Assembly: GCA_947631005.1 (NCBI GenBank)
Contig: CANRJR010000011.1
Location: 1 to 58,329, forward strand
From: an uncultured Clostridia bacterium
GTDB taxonomy: Bacteria > Bacillota > Clostridia > Christensenellales > Borkfalkiaceae
DNA: 58,329 bases
Reading direction: 5' to 3'
The notes beneath the pieces were generated by a model, which ran no database searches, was not told the origin of the DNA, and was given only the letters and a program-made list of their open reading frames with translations. A program made the translations under genes and the position numbers. Within the stretch, counting starts at the first letter, position 1, and each line of letters opens with the position of its first letter. Of this stretch, positions 15,240 through 23,569 are shown in pieces.

Positions 15240-16175
15240 TTACGCCTTGTTTGCCGAGCCGAGCACGTCGACGATCTTATGCTTGACCATCTCTTTCATG
15301 TTGGCGCGGGCGTCGCCGAGGTACTGTCTCGGGTCGAAGTGCGAGGGGTTCTCGGCGAGGTGCTTTCTCACCGCCGCCGTGAAGGCGACGCGGAGGTCGG
15401 AATCGATGTTGATCTTGCAGACGGCGAGCTTCGCCGCCTTTCTCAATTCGCTCTCGGGAATGCCGATGGCGTTGGGCATCGACCCGCCGTAGGCGTTGAC
15501 GACGGCGACCTGTTCCTGCGGAACGCTCGACGCGCCGTGCAGCACGATGGGGAAGCCGGGGAGGCGGCGGCCGATCTCTTCGAGAATGTCGATGCGGAGC
15601 TTGGGATCTTGACCGGGCTTGAACTTATATGCGCCGTGCGACGTGCCGATGGCGATGGCGAGGGAGTCGATCCCCGTGCGGGAGGTGAACTCTTCCACTT
15701 CGTCGGGCGAGGTGAACATGGCGTCGTGCGATTCGACTTTCACGTCGTCCTCGATGCCCGCGAGCTTGCCGAGCTCGGCTTCCACGACCACGCCGTTCGC
15801 GTGCGCGTATTCGACGACCTTTTTGGTGAGGGCGATGTTTTCTTCCCAAGGCTTGGAGGACGCGTCGATCATGACGGAGGTGAATCCGACGTCGATGCAG
15901 TCTTTGCAGATCTCGAAATCCGCGCCGTGGTCGAGGTGCATTGCAATGGGAATGTTGCTCGTTTCGGCGGCGGCGGCGACGAGGTGGCGCAGATATACGG
16001 GGTTGGCGTACTTTCTCGCGCCCGCGGAAACTTGCAGAATGACGGGAGAGCGGCATTCGTCGGCGGCTTCCACGATCGCCTGGATCATTTCCATATTGTT
16101 CACGTTGAACGCGCCGACCGCATATCCGCCGTCGTACGCTTTTTTGAACATTTCCTTGGTGGTTGTTAAAGGCAT
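15240..16175 (-). CDS. fba: Class II fructose-1,6-bisphosphate aldolase
   Basis: Glycolytic and gluconeogenic aldolase cleaving fructose-1,6-bisphosphate to DHAP and glyceraldehyde-3-phosphate, zinc-dependent. It has 311 residues. Visible signatures are AMHLDHGADFEICK (zinc-binding His and catalytic Asp), SVMIDASSKPWEENI, VEAELGKLAGIEDD, AIAIGTSHGAYKF (zinc His), VLHGASSVP and CKINIDSDLR (phosphate binding). The ATG at 16175 has ggaggg upstream; a longer in-frame extension is rejected because the promoter lies within it. It is divergent from gapA. Confidence 0.96.
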   Translation of the reverse strand: MPLTTTKEMFKKAYDGGYAVGAFNVNNMEMIQAIVEAADECRSPVILQVSAGARKYANPVYLRHLVAAAAETSNIPIAMHLDHGADFEICKDCIDVGFTSVMIDASSKPWEENIALTKKVVEYAHANGVVVEAELGKLAGIEDDVKVESHDAMFTSPDEVEEFTSRTGIDSLAIAIGTSHGAYKFKPGQDPKLRIDILEEIGRRLPGFPIVLHGASSVPQEQVAVVNAYGGSMPNAIGIPESELRKAAKLAVCKINIDSDLRVAFTAAVRKHLAENPSHFDPRQYLGDARANMKEMVKHKIVDVLGSANKA

Positions 16176-16203
16176 AAATTCCCTCCGATTGAACGTTTTC
16201 TCA

Positions 16204-16232
16204 ATTATACCGCGTTTGAAAGCAAATTGCAA
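16204..16232 (-). promoter_or_regulatory. Promoter of fba
   Basis: On the minus strand TTGCAA (16227-16232), 17-bp spacer, TATAAT (16204-16209), about 28 bases before the ATG. Confidence 0.85.
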
Positions 16233-16357
16233 GGGGTTTGCGAAAATTTTTCTTCGCCATACGCCGAGGAAACCGCCTTGGAGCGCGGGCGGTTTTTTGG
16301 GCATACTGCCGAAAAATGCCGAATAAGTTTGTGCAATGGAAATTTGCGGAAAAAGCA

Positions 16358-16386
16358 TTGACGGCGGCACAAAAGCGTGGTATAAT
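16358..16386 (+). promoter_or_regulatory. Promoter of gapA
   Basis: TTGACG (16358-16363), 17-bp spacer, TATAAT (16381-16386). The -35 boxes of the divergent fba and gapA promoters are about 125 bases apart. Confidence 0.88.
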
Positions 16387-16438
16387 AAGACTTGGTAAAC
16401 AGGCGTTCAAACGCCAAAAATTCGGAGGAAAGTAAGAA

Positions 16439-17464
16439 ATGGCAAACGTAAAAGTTGCAATCAACGGATTCGGCCGCATCGGACGCCTCGCGTTCCGTCA
16501 AATGTTCGGCGCAAAGGGCTACGAGATCGTTGCGATCAACGACCTTACCAGCCCCACGATGCTCGCGCACCTGCTCAAATACGACAGCGCGCAGGGCAGA
16601 TACGCGCTCGCGGACAAGGTTTCGGCAAACGACGAAGAGAGAACGCTCACCGTCGACGGCAAAACCATCAAGATCTACGAGGAGAAGGACGCGAAGAACC
16701 TGCCTTGGAAAGATCTCGACGTCGACGTCGTGCTCGAATGCACGGGCTTCTACACCTCGAAGGCGAAGTCGCAGGCGCACATCGACGCAGGTGCGAAGAA
16801 AGTCGTTATCTCCGCTCCCGCGGGCAACGATCTTCCCACCATCGTTTTCGGCGTCAACGAGGGCACGTTGAAAAAGACGGACACCATCATTTCCGCGGCG
16901 TCCTGCACCACCAACTGCCTCGCGCCCATGGCGGATACCCTCAATAAGGCGTATCCCGTCGTCTCGGGCATCATGACAACCGTCCACGCCTTCACGGGCG
17001 ACCAGATGGTCCTCGACGGGCCGCACCGCAAGGGCGATCTTCGCCGCGCGCGCGCCGCTGCCGTCAACATCGTTCCCAACTCGACGGGCGCAGCCAAAGC
17101 GATCGGGCTCGTCATTCCCTCGCTCAACGGCAAACTCATCGGTTCGGCGCAACGCGTTCCCGTTCCCACCGGCTCGACGACCATCCTCGTCGCCGTCGTC
17201 AAGGGGAAGGATGTCACCAAGGATTCCATCAACGCCGCGATGAAAGCCGCCGCTTCCGCCTCCTTCGGCTACACCGAAGAGCCCCTCGTTTCCTCCGATA
17301 TCATCGGCATCACCTATGGCTCGCTCTTCGACGCAACGCAGACCATGGTCACCAAGATCGACGACGAAACCTATCAGGTGCAGGTCGTGTCGTGGTACGA
17401 CAACGAGAACAGCTACACCTCGCAGATGGTCCGTACGATCAAATACTTCGCGGAACTTCAATAA
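16439..17464 (+). CDS. gapA: Glyceraldehyde-3-phosphate dehydrogenase, type I
   Basis: NAD-dependent oxidation and phosphorylation of glyceraldehyde-3-phosphate in glycolysis. The 341-residue length is typical. The Rossmann start is [17 protein letters not shown], the catalytic cysteine lies in [12 protein letters not shown] (about residue 156), the catalytic His in [10 protein letters not shown], and the C-terminal block is [13 protein letters not shown]. Residue preference 'AINDLTSP' after the second strand suits NAD rather than NADP. RBS ggagga. It is monocistronic, with a consensus promoter and a terminator, and paired divergently with fba. Confidence 0.98.
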   Translation: MANVKVAINGFGRIGRLAFRQMFGAKGYEIVAINDLTSPTMLAHLLKYDSAQGRYALADKVSANDEERTLTVDGKTIKIYEEKDAKNLPWKDLDVDVVLECTGFYTSKAKSQAHIDAGAKKVVISAPAGNDLPTIVFGVNEGTLKKTDTIISAASCTTNCLAPMADTLNKAYPVVSGIMTTVHAFTGDQMVLDGPHRKGDLRRARAAAVNIVPNSTGAAKAIGLVIPSLNGKLIGSAQRVPVPTGSTTILVAVVKGKDVTKDSINAAMKAAASASFGYTEEPLVSSDIIGITYGSLFDATQTMVTKIDDETYQVQVVSWYDNENSYTSQMVRTIKYFAELQ

Positions 17465-17473
17465 ACGCGCAAC

Positions 17474-17503
17474 CCAAAAAGCCGCCCCTCGGGGCGGTTT
17501 TTT
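17474..17503 (+). terminator. Terminator of gapA
   Basis: ccgcccc-tc-ggggcgg followed by ttttttgc, 17 bases after the stop. Confidence 0.92.
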
Positions 17504-17505
17504 GC

Positions 17506-17534
17506 TTGACAATTTTGTAAAGACACTGTATAAT
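17506..17534 (+). promoter_or_regulatory. Promoter of the LRR lipoprotein
   Basis: TTGACA (17506-17511), 17-bp spacer, TATAAT (17529-17534). It starts directly after the gapA terminator. Confidence 0.9.
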
Positions 17535-17600
17535 GAGGGAAAACGGTCGTAAATTTTTGCCGAATCCCGCGGGCGCGGGAGACGGCTTTGGGAGGAAGAG

Positions 17601-18167
17601 ATGAAAAAGTGGTTGATCGCCGCCGTTTGCCTGTTCCTTGCGTGCGGGCTTGCCGCATGCGCGCGGTGCGGCGGGGAACATGCGTTCACCGCCGAAAACA
17701 AATGCGGCGTGTGCGGCACGGAATGGGATTACACCGAGGGGCTGTCGTATGCCGAAAACGCCGACGATACCTATACGGTCTCGGGCATCAGCTTCGAGCG
17801 GCAGGAGAGCCGCGTCGTTCTCCCCTATGGGCACGACGGAAAGGCGGTGACCGCGGTCGGGGAGGAGGCGTTTACGGGGCGCGTCGAAATGACAGCCGCC
17901 GTCCTGCCGCAGAGCGTCGTGAGGATCGGTACGAACGCGTTTTCGAACTGCGTCAACCTCGCGGAGATCGAGATCCCGACGAGCGTGGCGAGGATCGGCG
18001 CGTATGCGTTTTATCGCTGCGGCGCGCTCACGGTGCGGTATGCGGGGACGGTCGAGCAGTGGAACGCGATCAAAAAGGGAGAGAATTGGAATGCGTCGGC
18101 GGACGGGCTGCGCGTCGAATGCACGGACGGAAGCATCGCGCAGGACGGCACGGTGACAAAGAACTGA
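17601..18167 (+). CDS. Leucine-rich-repeat (BspA/LRR_5-type) lipoprotein
   Basis: A 188-residue protein with a lipoprotein signal peptide (hydrophobic residues 5-18, GLAAC). A cysteine-knuckle segment CGGEHAFTAENKCGVCG follows, then two to three LRR_5 repeats of BspA type ('VGEEAFTGRVEMTAAVLPQSVVRIGTNAFSNCVNLAEIEIP', split here by the usual repeat boundaries). The C-terminal 'VRYAGTVEQWNAIKKGENW' is a frequent ending in gut Clostridia LRR proteins. Probably surface-exposed and involved in adhesion or protein-protein contact, but no partner can be inferred. RBS gggaggaag. Confidence 0.85.
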   Translation: MKKWLIAAVCLFLACGLAACARCGGEHAFTAENKCGVCGTEWDYTEGLSYAENADDTYTVSGISFERQESRVVLPYGHDGKAVTAVGEEAFTGRVEMTAAVLPQSVVRIGTNAFSNCVNLAEIEIPTSVARIGAYAFYRCGALTVRYAGTVEQWNAIKKGENWNASADGLRVECTDGSIAQDGTVTKN

Positions 18168-18189
18168 CTTTACGCCGCGGCGCGCGCAC

Positions 18190-18262
18190 CCATCCCGCGG
18201 TTGCGGACATGGGTGGGGCGTAAATACCCCTGCCCGCGGACATGGGTCGGGCGCAGAACAAC
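18190..18262 (+). repeat. Short direct repeat (gcggacatgggt-gggcg)
   Basis: Two imperfect copies, 'gcggacatgggtggggcg' near 18201 and 'gcggacatgggtcgggcg' near 18236, in the spacer before yqfC. A related acatggt motif recurs before hemZ (56785-56868). Function unknown. Confidence 0.5.
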
Positions 18263-18271
18263 ATATTTTCG

Positions 18272-18316
18272 GGCGCACGGGCTCGCTTTCTCGAAGCGAG
18301 CCCGTGCGTTTTCCTT
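18272..18316 (+). terminator. Terminator after the LRR lipoprotein
   Basis: gcacgggctcgctt / aagcgagcccgtgc around tctcg, followed by gttttcctt. It lies about 105 bases downstream of the stop. Confidence 0.8.
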
Positions 18317-18345
18317 GATCGGTGGCGCGGATCGCGGGCAAGCGG

Positions 18346-18374
18346 GAATGACCCGACGGGGGAACGCATACAAT
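18346..18374 (+). promoter_or_regulatory. Putative sigma-E promoter of the yqfC operon
   Basis: GAATGA (18346-18351), 15-bp spacer, CATACAAT (18367-18374). The -10 box matches the mother-cell sigma-E consensus, and yqfC/yqfD belong to the sigma-E regulon in Bacillus. The ATG is only 8 bases downstream. Confidence 0.55.
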
Positions 18375-18382
18375 AAGGAACG

Positions 18383-18652
18383 ATGAGATTTTCGCAGGAG
18401 ATCTATAATCTGCTCGGCGGCGCGGACGCCGCGCGGGTGCAATACTCGGTCGTCGACGGCAGGGGAGGATATTTCCAGAACGTGCGGCGGATCTTGTCCT
18501 TTTCGGACGAGGTGATCGTCTTTTGCGGCAAGCGGGGGACGGTGCGGGTGGAGGGGCGCGGGCTCACGCTCGGCAAATACGGCGCGGGCGACGCCGAGGT
18601 CCGCGGCGACATTCTGCGCGTCCTGCGCGGGGAGGACGGCAATGCAACTTGA
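18383..18652 (+). CDS. yqfC: Sporulation protein YqfC (YabP/YqfC family)
   Basis: A small 89-residue protein with the YabP/YqfC pattern: 'ILSFSDEVIVFCGKRGTVRVEGRGLTLGKYGAGDAEVRGDI' contains the characteristic strand pattern and the late 'v.G.i..v'. In Bacillus it is made in the mother cell and is needed for efficient sporulation, with an unknown biochemical role. The gene overlaps yqfD by 11 bases, so the two are translationally coupled. The aaggaa RBS overlaps the end of the putative sigma-E -10 box. Confidence 0.85.
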   Translation: MRFSQEIYNLLGGADAARVQYSVVDGRGGYFQNVRRILSFSDEVIVFCGKRGTVRVEGRGLTLGKYGAGDAEVRGDILRVLRGEDGNAT

Positions 18653-19496
18653 AATCACCGTCGAAAGTCTTTCCGCCGATCGCGCCGTCGACCGCCTCGC
18701 GCGCGAGGGGATACGGGTGTACGCCGCCCGCCGTCCGAGAAAAAACGCCGTAGTTTTGCGGATCGACGCCAAAGACCGTGAAAAAGTTTTTGCAATTTTC
18801 AAAGGAACGTGTTATAATGTATGCGAGGTCGCTTCGGTCGGCGTAAAACGCCGTCTCGACGGGCTCGTGCGCTCGATCGGTTTGGCGGTCGGATTCGTGC
18901 TCTTTTTCGCGGGCATTCTGTTCGCGGAGGGGCGGGTGCTCGGGCTGGAAGTCGTGGGCAGCGGGGCGTACTACGAACGGGAGGTGCGCGAAATCCTCGC
19001 GCGCGGGGGCGTGCGGAAGTTCTCGCCGCAACCGCGGGACATCGCGCCGCTGACCGCCGAAATTTTGTCGCTTCCCCGCGTAGAGTTCTGCGCCTTTCAC
19101 CGCCGCGGCGGGACGCTCACCGTCGAGGTGAACGTGAGCGACGACAGCGCGCCGCTTGCGCGCGTCCCGCTTCTGTCGCCCGCGACGGGCGTCGTCGACG
19201 AACTCGTCGTCGTCCGCGGTACGCCCCGCGTCGCCGAGGGGGAGGAAGTGACGGAGGGGCAGGAGCTGGTGTCCTGCGAGAGTGCGGCGGGGGAGAACGT
19301 TTTGCCCGTGCTCGTCATCGCCCGCGTCACGGTCGCCTATCCCGTCTCGCGCGAATACGAGGGGGAGGAGGCGGCGGCGCGCGCACAGGCGACGCTCGAC
19401 TTCGGCGTTTTCCGCGAAATACATATGAGCAAGACGGAGCGGGGTTGGCTCGTCGAGGGGATCGCCCTCAAAACGGCGTCCGTCAACCTTGCGTAG
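18642..19496 (+). CDS. yqfD: Sporulation protein YqfD
   Basis: A 284-residue YqfD-family membrane protein. The N-terminal ~75 residues form a small alpha/beta domain, followed by one clear transmembrane helix (about 81-97, 'GLAVGFVLFFAGILF') and an outer domain with 'VVGSGAYYEREVREIL...GVRKF' (FtsQ/POTRA-like) and 'ATGVVDELVVVRGTPRVAEGEEVTEGQELVS' (hammerhead/biotinyl-like). It is shorter than Bacillus YqfD (about 400). Expected in the mother cell or spore membrane during sporulation, working with YqfC. Confidence 0.85.
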   Translation: MQLEITVESLSADRAVDRLAREGIRVYAARRPRKNAVVLRIDAKDREKVFAIFKGTCYNVCEVASVGVKRRLDGLVRSIGLAVGFVLFFAGILFAEGRVLGLEVVGSGAYYEREVREILARGGVRKFSPQPRDIAPLTAEILSLPRVEFCAFHRRGGTLTVEVNVSDDSAPLARVPLLSPATGVVDELVVVRGTPRVAEGEEVTEGQELVSCESAAGENVLPVLVIARVTVAYPVSREYEGEEAAARAQATLDFGVFREIHMSKTERGWLVEGIALKTASVNLA

Positions 19497-19504
19497 GAGG
19501 AAAT

Positions 19505-20491
19505 TTGCAAGTCACGGTGGATACGGGCGCGCTCGAACGGTTACAGCGCGTGCTCGGCGTATTCGATGAAAATCTCGACACGATCGCGCGGGAGCTCAAA
19601 CTTTCCACACGGGTCGAGGGGACGGAAATCGTCCTCGAAGGAGAGGAAGAGGCGGCGGCGATCGGCGCGGAGGTCGTAAAGAGCTTGCTCGCCGTTGCCG
19701 AGGCGGGAGAGGAGATCGACAAGACGCGGCTTCTCTATTGCATCGAGCTCGCCCGCGAGGGACACGCCGCGGACATCGGCGGCATCATGAAAGACGTCGT
19801 GGCAGTCACCGCCCGCGGCAAGCCCGTAAAGTGCAAGACGGTCGGGCAAAAGACGTATGTCGACGCGGTGAAAGGGAACACCGTCACGTTCGGCGTCGGA
19901 CCTGCGGGCACGGGCAAGACCTATCTTGCCGTCTGCCTCGCCGTCGCCGCATATAAGGGCAAGCAGGTCGAGAAAATCATCCTGACCCGTCCCGCCGTGG
20001 AGGCGGGGGAGAAGCTCGGCTTCCTGCCCGGGGATCTGCAAACCAAGGTCGACCCCTATCTCCGCCCGCTGTACGACGCGTTGCAGGAGATGTTCGGTCC
20101 CGAAACCTATTCCAAACTCATGGAAAAGGGAACGATCGAGGTCGCGCCGCTCGCCTATATGCGCGGCAGGACGCTCTCGGACGCCTTCGTCATTCTCGAC
20201 GAGGCGCAGAACGCCACCCGCGAACAAATGAAAATGTTTTTGACCCGTCTCGGCGAGGGAAGCAAGATGGTCGTCACGGGCGATCTGACGCAGACCGATC
20301 TTCCCGACGGCAAGTCGAGCGGACTGCGGCAGGCGGTCTCTCTGCTTAAAGGGATCGACGACATCGCGGTGTGCTATCTGACCGAGCGGGACGTGGTGCG
20401 GCATCCGCTCGTTTCGCGCATCGTGCGCGCCTATGAGGCGCACGACGGGAAAAAAGAAGAAAGCAAGCGAAAAAAGGGAGAGAAACGATGA
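19505..20491 (+). CDS. phoH: PhoH-family ATPase (PhoH-like)
   Basis: Cytoplasmic P-loop ATPase of 328 residues, tied to RNA metabolism and conserved next to ybeY. A KH-like N-terminal part is followed by Walker A GPAGTGKTYLA (about residue 131), ILTRPAVEAGEKLGFLPGDL and Walker B FVILDEAQNAT with 'VVTGDLTQTDLP'. The start is TTG at 19505, chosen because an exact aggagg lies 5-6 bases upstream. The frame stays open much further upstream, but that part overlaps yqfD. The stop overlaps the yqfF-like start (ATGA). Confidence 0.93.
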   Translation: MQVTVDTGALERLQRVLGVFDENLDTIARELKLSTRVEGTEIVLEGEEEAAAIGAEVVKSLLAVAEAGEEIDKTRLLYCIELAREGHAADIGGIMKDVVAVTARGKPVKCKTVGQKTYVDAVKGNTVTFGVGPAGTGKTYLAVCLAVAAYKGKQVEKIILTRPAVEAGEKLGFLPGDLQTKVDPYLRPLYDALQEMFGPETYSKLMEKGTIEVAPLAYMRGRTLSDAFVILDEAQNATREQMKMFLTRLGEGSKMVVTGDLTQTDLPDGKSSGLRQAVSLLKGIDDIAVCYLTERDVVRHPLVSRIVRAYEAHDGKKEESKRKKGEKR

Positions 20492-21978
20492 ACAAAAACG
20501 CTCTTCTCGGAAAACAACACCAAAGACGGCTCGTCGGGAGCGGGTTTTTATTCCTGCTGTTTTACGTCGCGATTTTGCTCGTCATTTTTCTGATGACGCT
20601 CATCAACGACCCCCTGCATTGGATGCAATACTTCAAAGATAACGTCTGGAATGTGGTCGCCCTGCTCGCAAGCGTGTTTTTCCTGTGCGCGATCGTCTAT
20701 TTCTATTACTATTTCGAGGAGACCGAATTTCTCGCCAAGGCGGGGAACGTCGTGCTCGTGTTCTCCCTGCTCATCGTCTCCACCGTCGTGTGCTATGCGC
20801 TCGGGAGATACGTCCACCTCTATTTCCGTCCCTACGCGCTCTTCGCGCTCTTGGTGCTGTTTTTGTGCAACCGCAGGCAGGCGTTGTTTTTGAACTTCAT
20901 TTTCAGCGTCCTCATCTTCGTGATCGACCTCTTCACCAACGCCGCCCCGCTCGCCATCGTCGACGTCTATTCCTCGTTCATGATCTGCTTTGCGAGCGGG
21001 ACGTTCGCCGTCTTTTTGGCGGGCGACGTAAAGACGCGCTTCCGTCTCGTCCTCGTGGGCGCGGCTCTCTCCGTCCCCACCGCGGTCCTCGTGCTGCTCT
21101 TCAAGATCCCCGCGATCCGCGAAGATTGGATCGACTATGTCTCCGCCGTGGGTTTCCGCATTCTCGGGTCGTTCACCTCGGCGGTGCTCGCCCTCGCCCT
21201 CCTGCCCGTATTCGAAACGGTATTCAACCGCCTCACGGTGTTCCGTCTGCGCGAGCTCACGAGCACCAACGCCGCGCTTCTCGTGCGGCTGCAAAAGGAA
21301 GCCCCGGGCACGTTCAACCATTCCCTCATCGTCGCCTACCTTGCCGAGACCTGCGCGGTCGCCATCGGCGAGAACGCCGAACTTGCCCGCGCCGCCGCCT
21401 ACTATCACGACGTGGGCAAACTCAAACAGCCCGATTGCTTCACCGAGAATCAAACGGGATACAACCTGCACAACGAGATCACGCCCGAGCTCTCGGCGGA
21501 CATCATCCGCTCGCACGCGCGCGACGGGTACGAACTGCTCATCTCCAACCATCTGCCCAAGATCATCGCCGACGTGGCGCGCGAGCACCACGGGACGTTG
21601 CCCATCAAATATTTCTATAACAAGGCGATCAGTTTTTCGGGGGACGCCGACATCAAGGATTTCTCCTATCTCGGACCCAAGCCGCGAACCAAGATTGCCG
21701 CGATCGTGATGATCGCCGACGCCGCGGAGGCGGCGACGCGCGCCTCTGCCGACCGTTCGCCCGCGAGTGTGGAAAAGTGTTGCCGTTCCATCATCGCCGA
21801 GCGCATGGACCTCGACCAATTCGACGAATGCGACGTTACGATGCGCGACCTCACGACCATCAAGCAGACCCTCGTCGAGGCACTCTCGGGGGTGCATCAT
21901 CACCGCGTGAAATATCCGCCCATCAAGTTCAACCGCAACAAAGAGGCGGTCCGCATGGAGGACGTGCAGGATGACTGA
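20488..21978 (+). CDS. HD-domain membrane phosphohydrolase (YqfF/PgpH-like), short form
   Basis: A 496-residue protein with seven to eight hydrophobic helices (about 15-230) followed by a cytoplasmic HD domain: 'TFNHSLIVAYLAETC', 'AAAYYHDVGKLKQP' (about residue 305) and 'SHARDGYELLISNHLPKIIADVAREHHGT'. In Firmicutes, PgpH/YqfF hydrolyses cyclic di-AMP and occupies this position before ybeY. The usual protein has about 700 residues because of a large extracellular 7TMR-HDED domain after the first helix; here that domain is absent and helix 1 leads directly to the membrane bundle. The catalytic HD residues are intact. Confidence 0.85.
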   Translation: MNKNALLGKQHQRRLVGSGFLFLLFYVAILLVIFLMTLINDPLHWMQYFKDNVWNVVALLASVFFLCAIVYFYYYFEETEFLAKAGNVVLVFSLLIVSTVVCYALGRYVHLYFRPYALFALLVLFLCNRRQALFLNFIFSVLIFVIDLFTNAAPLAIVDVYSSFMICFASGTFAVFLAGDVKTRFRLVLVGAALSVPTAVLVLLFKIPAIREDWIDYVSAVGFRILGSFTSAVLALALLPVFETVFNRLTVFRLRELTSTNAALLVRLQKEAPGTFNHSLIVAYLAETCAVAIGENAELARAAAYYHDVGKLKQPDCFTENQTGYNLHNEITPELSADIIRSHARDGYELLISNHLPKIIADVAREHHGTLPIKYFYNKAISFSGDADIKDFSYLGPKPRTKIAAIVMIADAAEAATRASADRSPASVEKCCRSIIAERMDLDQFDECDVTMRDLTTIKQTLVEALSGVHHHRVKYPPIKFNRNKEAVRMEDVQDD

Positions 21979-22450
21979 ATTTGTTCTCGACAGCGAAGAG
22001 GAGCTCGGCGGGCTGACCGATGCGCTGCAAGGGCTTGCCGCGTGCGATCTGCCCCTCGTCGCCGAGGTGCTGTTCGTCGGCGAAGAGGAGATCCGCCGTC
22101 TCAACCGCGAGACGCGCGCGACCGACCGCGTGACCGACGTATTGAGCTTCCCCGCCATGGAGCTCACGCCGCAGGAGGAGATCCTGTCGGAGGAGCACGG
22201 CGAGTGCGTCGACGTGCTCGACGACGGGCGGGAGGCTCTGTTTTTGGGGAGCGTGGCGGTGTGCACGGCGCGGGCGCGGGAGCAGGCGTCGGAGTACGGG
22301 CATTCGTACGCGCGCGAGCTCAACTATCTCATCGTCCACGGGATCTTGCACTGTCTCGGGTACGACCATGAGACGGAGGACGGGCGGCGCGTCATGCGCG
22401 AAAAGGAAGAGGAAGTGATGCAAAGATTGCATCTGGGGAGGGAAGAATGA
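21971..22450 (+). CDS. ybeY: Endoribonuclease YbeY (16S rRNA maturation)
   Basis: Zinc-dependent endoribonuclease for 16S rRNA 3'-end processing and ribosome quality control. It has 159 residues with the diagnostic HGILHCLGYDHE zinc motif near residue 124, preceded by 'RATDRVTDVLSFP'. It overlaps the upstream gene by 8 bases and era by 4 (ATGA), which implies tight coupling. Confidence 0.96.
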   Translation: MTEFVLDSEEELGGLTDALQGLAACDLPLVAEVLFVGEEEIRRLNRETRATDRVTDVLSFPAMELTPQEEILSEEHGECVDVLDDGREALFLGSVAVCTARAREQASEYGHSYARELNYLIVHGILHCLGYDHETEDGRRVMREKEEEVMQRLHLGREE

Positions 22451-23337
22451 GGAGCGGGACGGTAGCGGTGATCGGCAAGGCGAACGCGGGCAAGAGCACG
22501 CTCGTGAACGCCATGGTGGGGGAGAAAGTCGCGATCGTGTCGCCCAAGCCGCAGACCACGCGGGACAGGATCATGGGCATTCTCAACCGTAGCGACCGCC
22601 AGATCGTCTTTGTCGACACCCCGGGCATCTACCGCAGCCGCAACGCGCTCGGCGATCTCATGCTCCGCACGACGGAGACGACCTCGCGGGACGTCGACGC
22701 GCTGTTGTTCGTGCACGACGGGCACGCGGGGGTGCGGGAGGACGATATCGCGCTCATGCTGAAATATCAGTCGCTCGGTGTACCCATGCTTGTCGCGTAC
22801 AACAAGACGGACATCATGCCCGCGGAGCGCGTTCCCGAGGACGCCAAGCGTCTGTACGAGGGTGGCGTAGAGGCGGCGGTGTACGCGGTATCGGCGCGCC
22901 GCCGTCGCAATTTGGGGAAGTTGGAGGACGCGCTTGCGGCGATGTTGCCCGAGGGCGAGCCGCTCTTTCCCGAGGACGTGATCTCCGACCGCAGCGAGCG
23001 GTTCATGATCGCGGAGCTCATGCGGGAGAAAATCCTGCTCGGGTACGACGAGGAGATCCCGCACGGGGTGGCGATCGTCGTGAACACCTTTGAGAAGCGG
23101 GAGAACGGGACGTACGCCGTCGATCTCGACGTGATCTGCGAGAAGAAGAACCACAAGGCGATCCTCATCGGGAAGCAGGGGAGCGCGATCAAGGAGACGG
23201 CGACCCACGCGCGCGTCGCCATGGAAAAGTTTCTCGGCGCAAAGGTATATTTAACGGTCTACGTCAAGGTCCGCGCCGATTGGCGGGACAAGGCGTCCCT
23301 CATCAAGGAATTCGGCTACCGTCCCGACGACCCGTAA
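22447..23337 (+). CDS. era: GTPase Era
   Basis: Ras-like GTPase that binds 16S rRNA during 30S assembly. It has 296 residues: G1 GKANAGKST (most Era proteins have GxPNvGKST), G2 'SPKPQTTRDRIMGI', G3 DTPGIY, G4 NKTD and G5 SAR. The C-terminal KH domain contains 'IVVNTFEKRENGTYAVDLDVICEKKNHKAILIGKQG' (interrupted at the GxxG loop). The Asn-Ala change in the P-loop is conservative. It is an operon member between ybeY and yqzL. Confidence 0.96.
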   Translation: MRSGTVAVIGKANAGKSTLVNAMVGEKVAIVSPKPQTTRDRIMGILNRSDRQIVFVDTPGIYRSRNALGDLMLRTTETTSRDVDALLFVHDGHAGVREDDIALMLKYQSLGVPMLVAYNKTDIMPAERVPEDAKRLYEGGVEAAVYAVSARRRRNLGKLEDALAAMLPEGEPLFPEDVISDRSERFMIAELMREKILLGYDEEIPHGVAIVVNTFEKRENGTYAVDLDVICEKKNHKAILIGKQGSAIKETATHARVAMEKFLGAKVYLTVYVKVRADWRDKASLIKEFGYRPDDP

Positions 23338-23453
23338 GCCGACCCATAACGCCGACCCATAACGACGATCCGTCACAAGCTCCGCCGTTTTCCGCCTGCT
23401 TTTCGGCGCATAATCGCGGGAAAGCCGCGCATAATGGGGACGAGGGGGGCGAC

Positions 23454-23561
23454 ATGGAAGAAGGCGGGAAGCGCGGGAAGAAAGGTGCGAAGGAGCTCGC
23501 TTGGGAGCTGTTCGAAGAGACGGGCAATTTCAGTTATTACATGTTATACAAGCGGTTATAG
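23454..23561 (+). CDS. yqzL: YqzL-like small protein, 35 residues
   Basis: The C-terminal 'AKELAWELFEETGNFSYYMLYKRL' matches the YqzL pattern (d.sWklFeeTGni.aYLlYKe) seen between era and recO in many Firmicutes. Its basic Gly/Lys-rich N-terminus is specific to this genome. The ATG follows gagggggg. Function unknown. Its position confirms the identification, and recO follows after 8 bases. Confidence 0.8.
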   Translation: MEEGGKRGKKGAKELAWELFEETGNFSYYMLYKRL

Positions 23562-23569
23562 GGGAAGAG

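Noticed and set aside
16176-16370. 65-residue N-terminal extension of the aldolase
   Set aside because: The fba promoter (16204-16232) lies inside it, and the ATG at 16175 has ggaggg and matches the family start.
18821-19504. N-terminal extension of PhoH overlapping yqfD
   Set aside because: It overlaps yqfD in another frame and is Arg-rich. The TTG at 19505 with aggagg is the better start.
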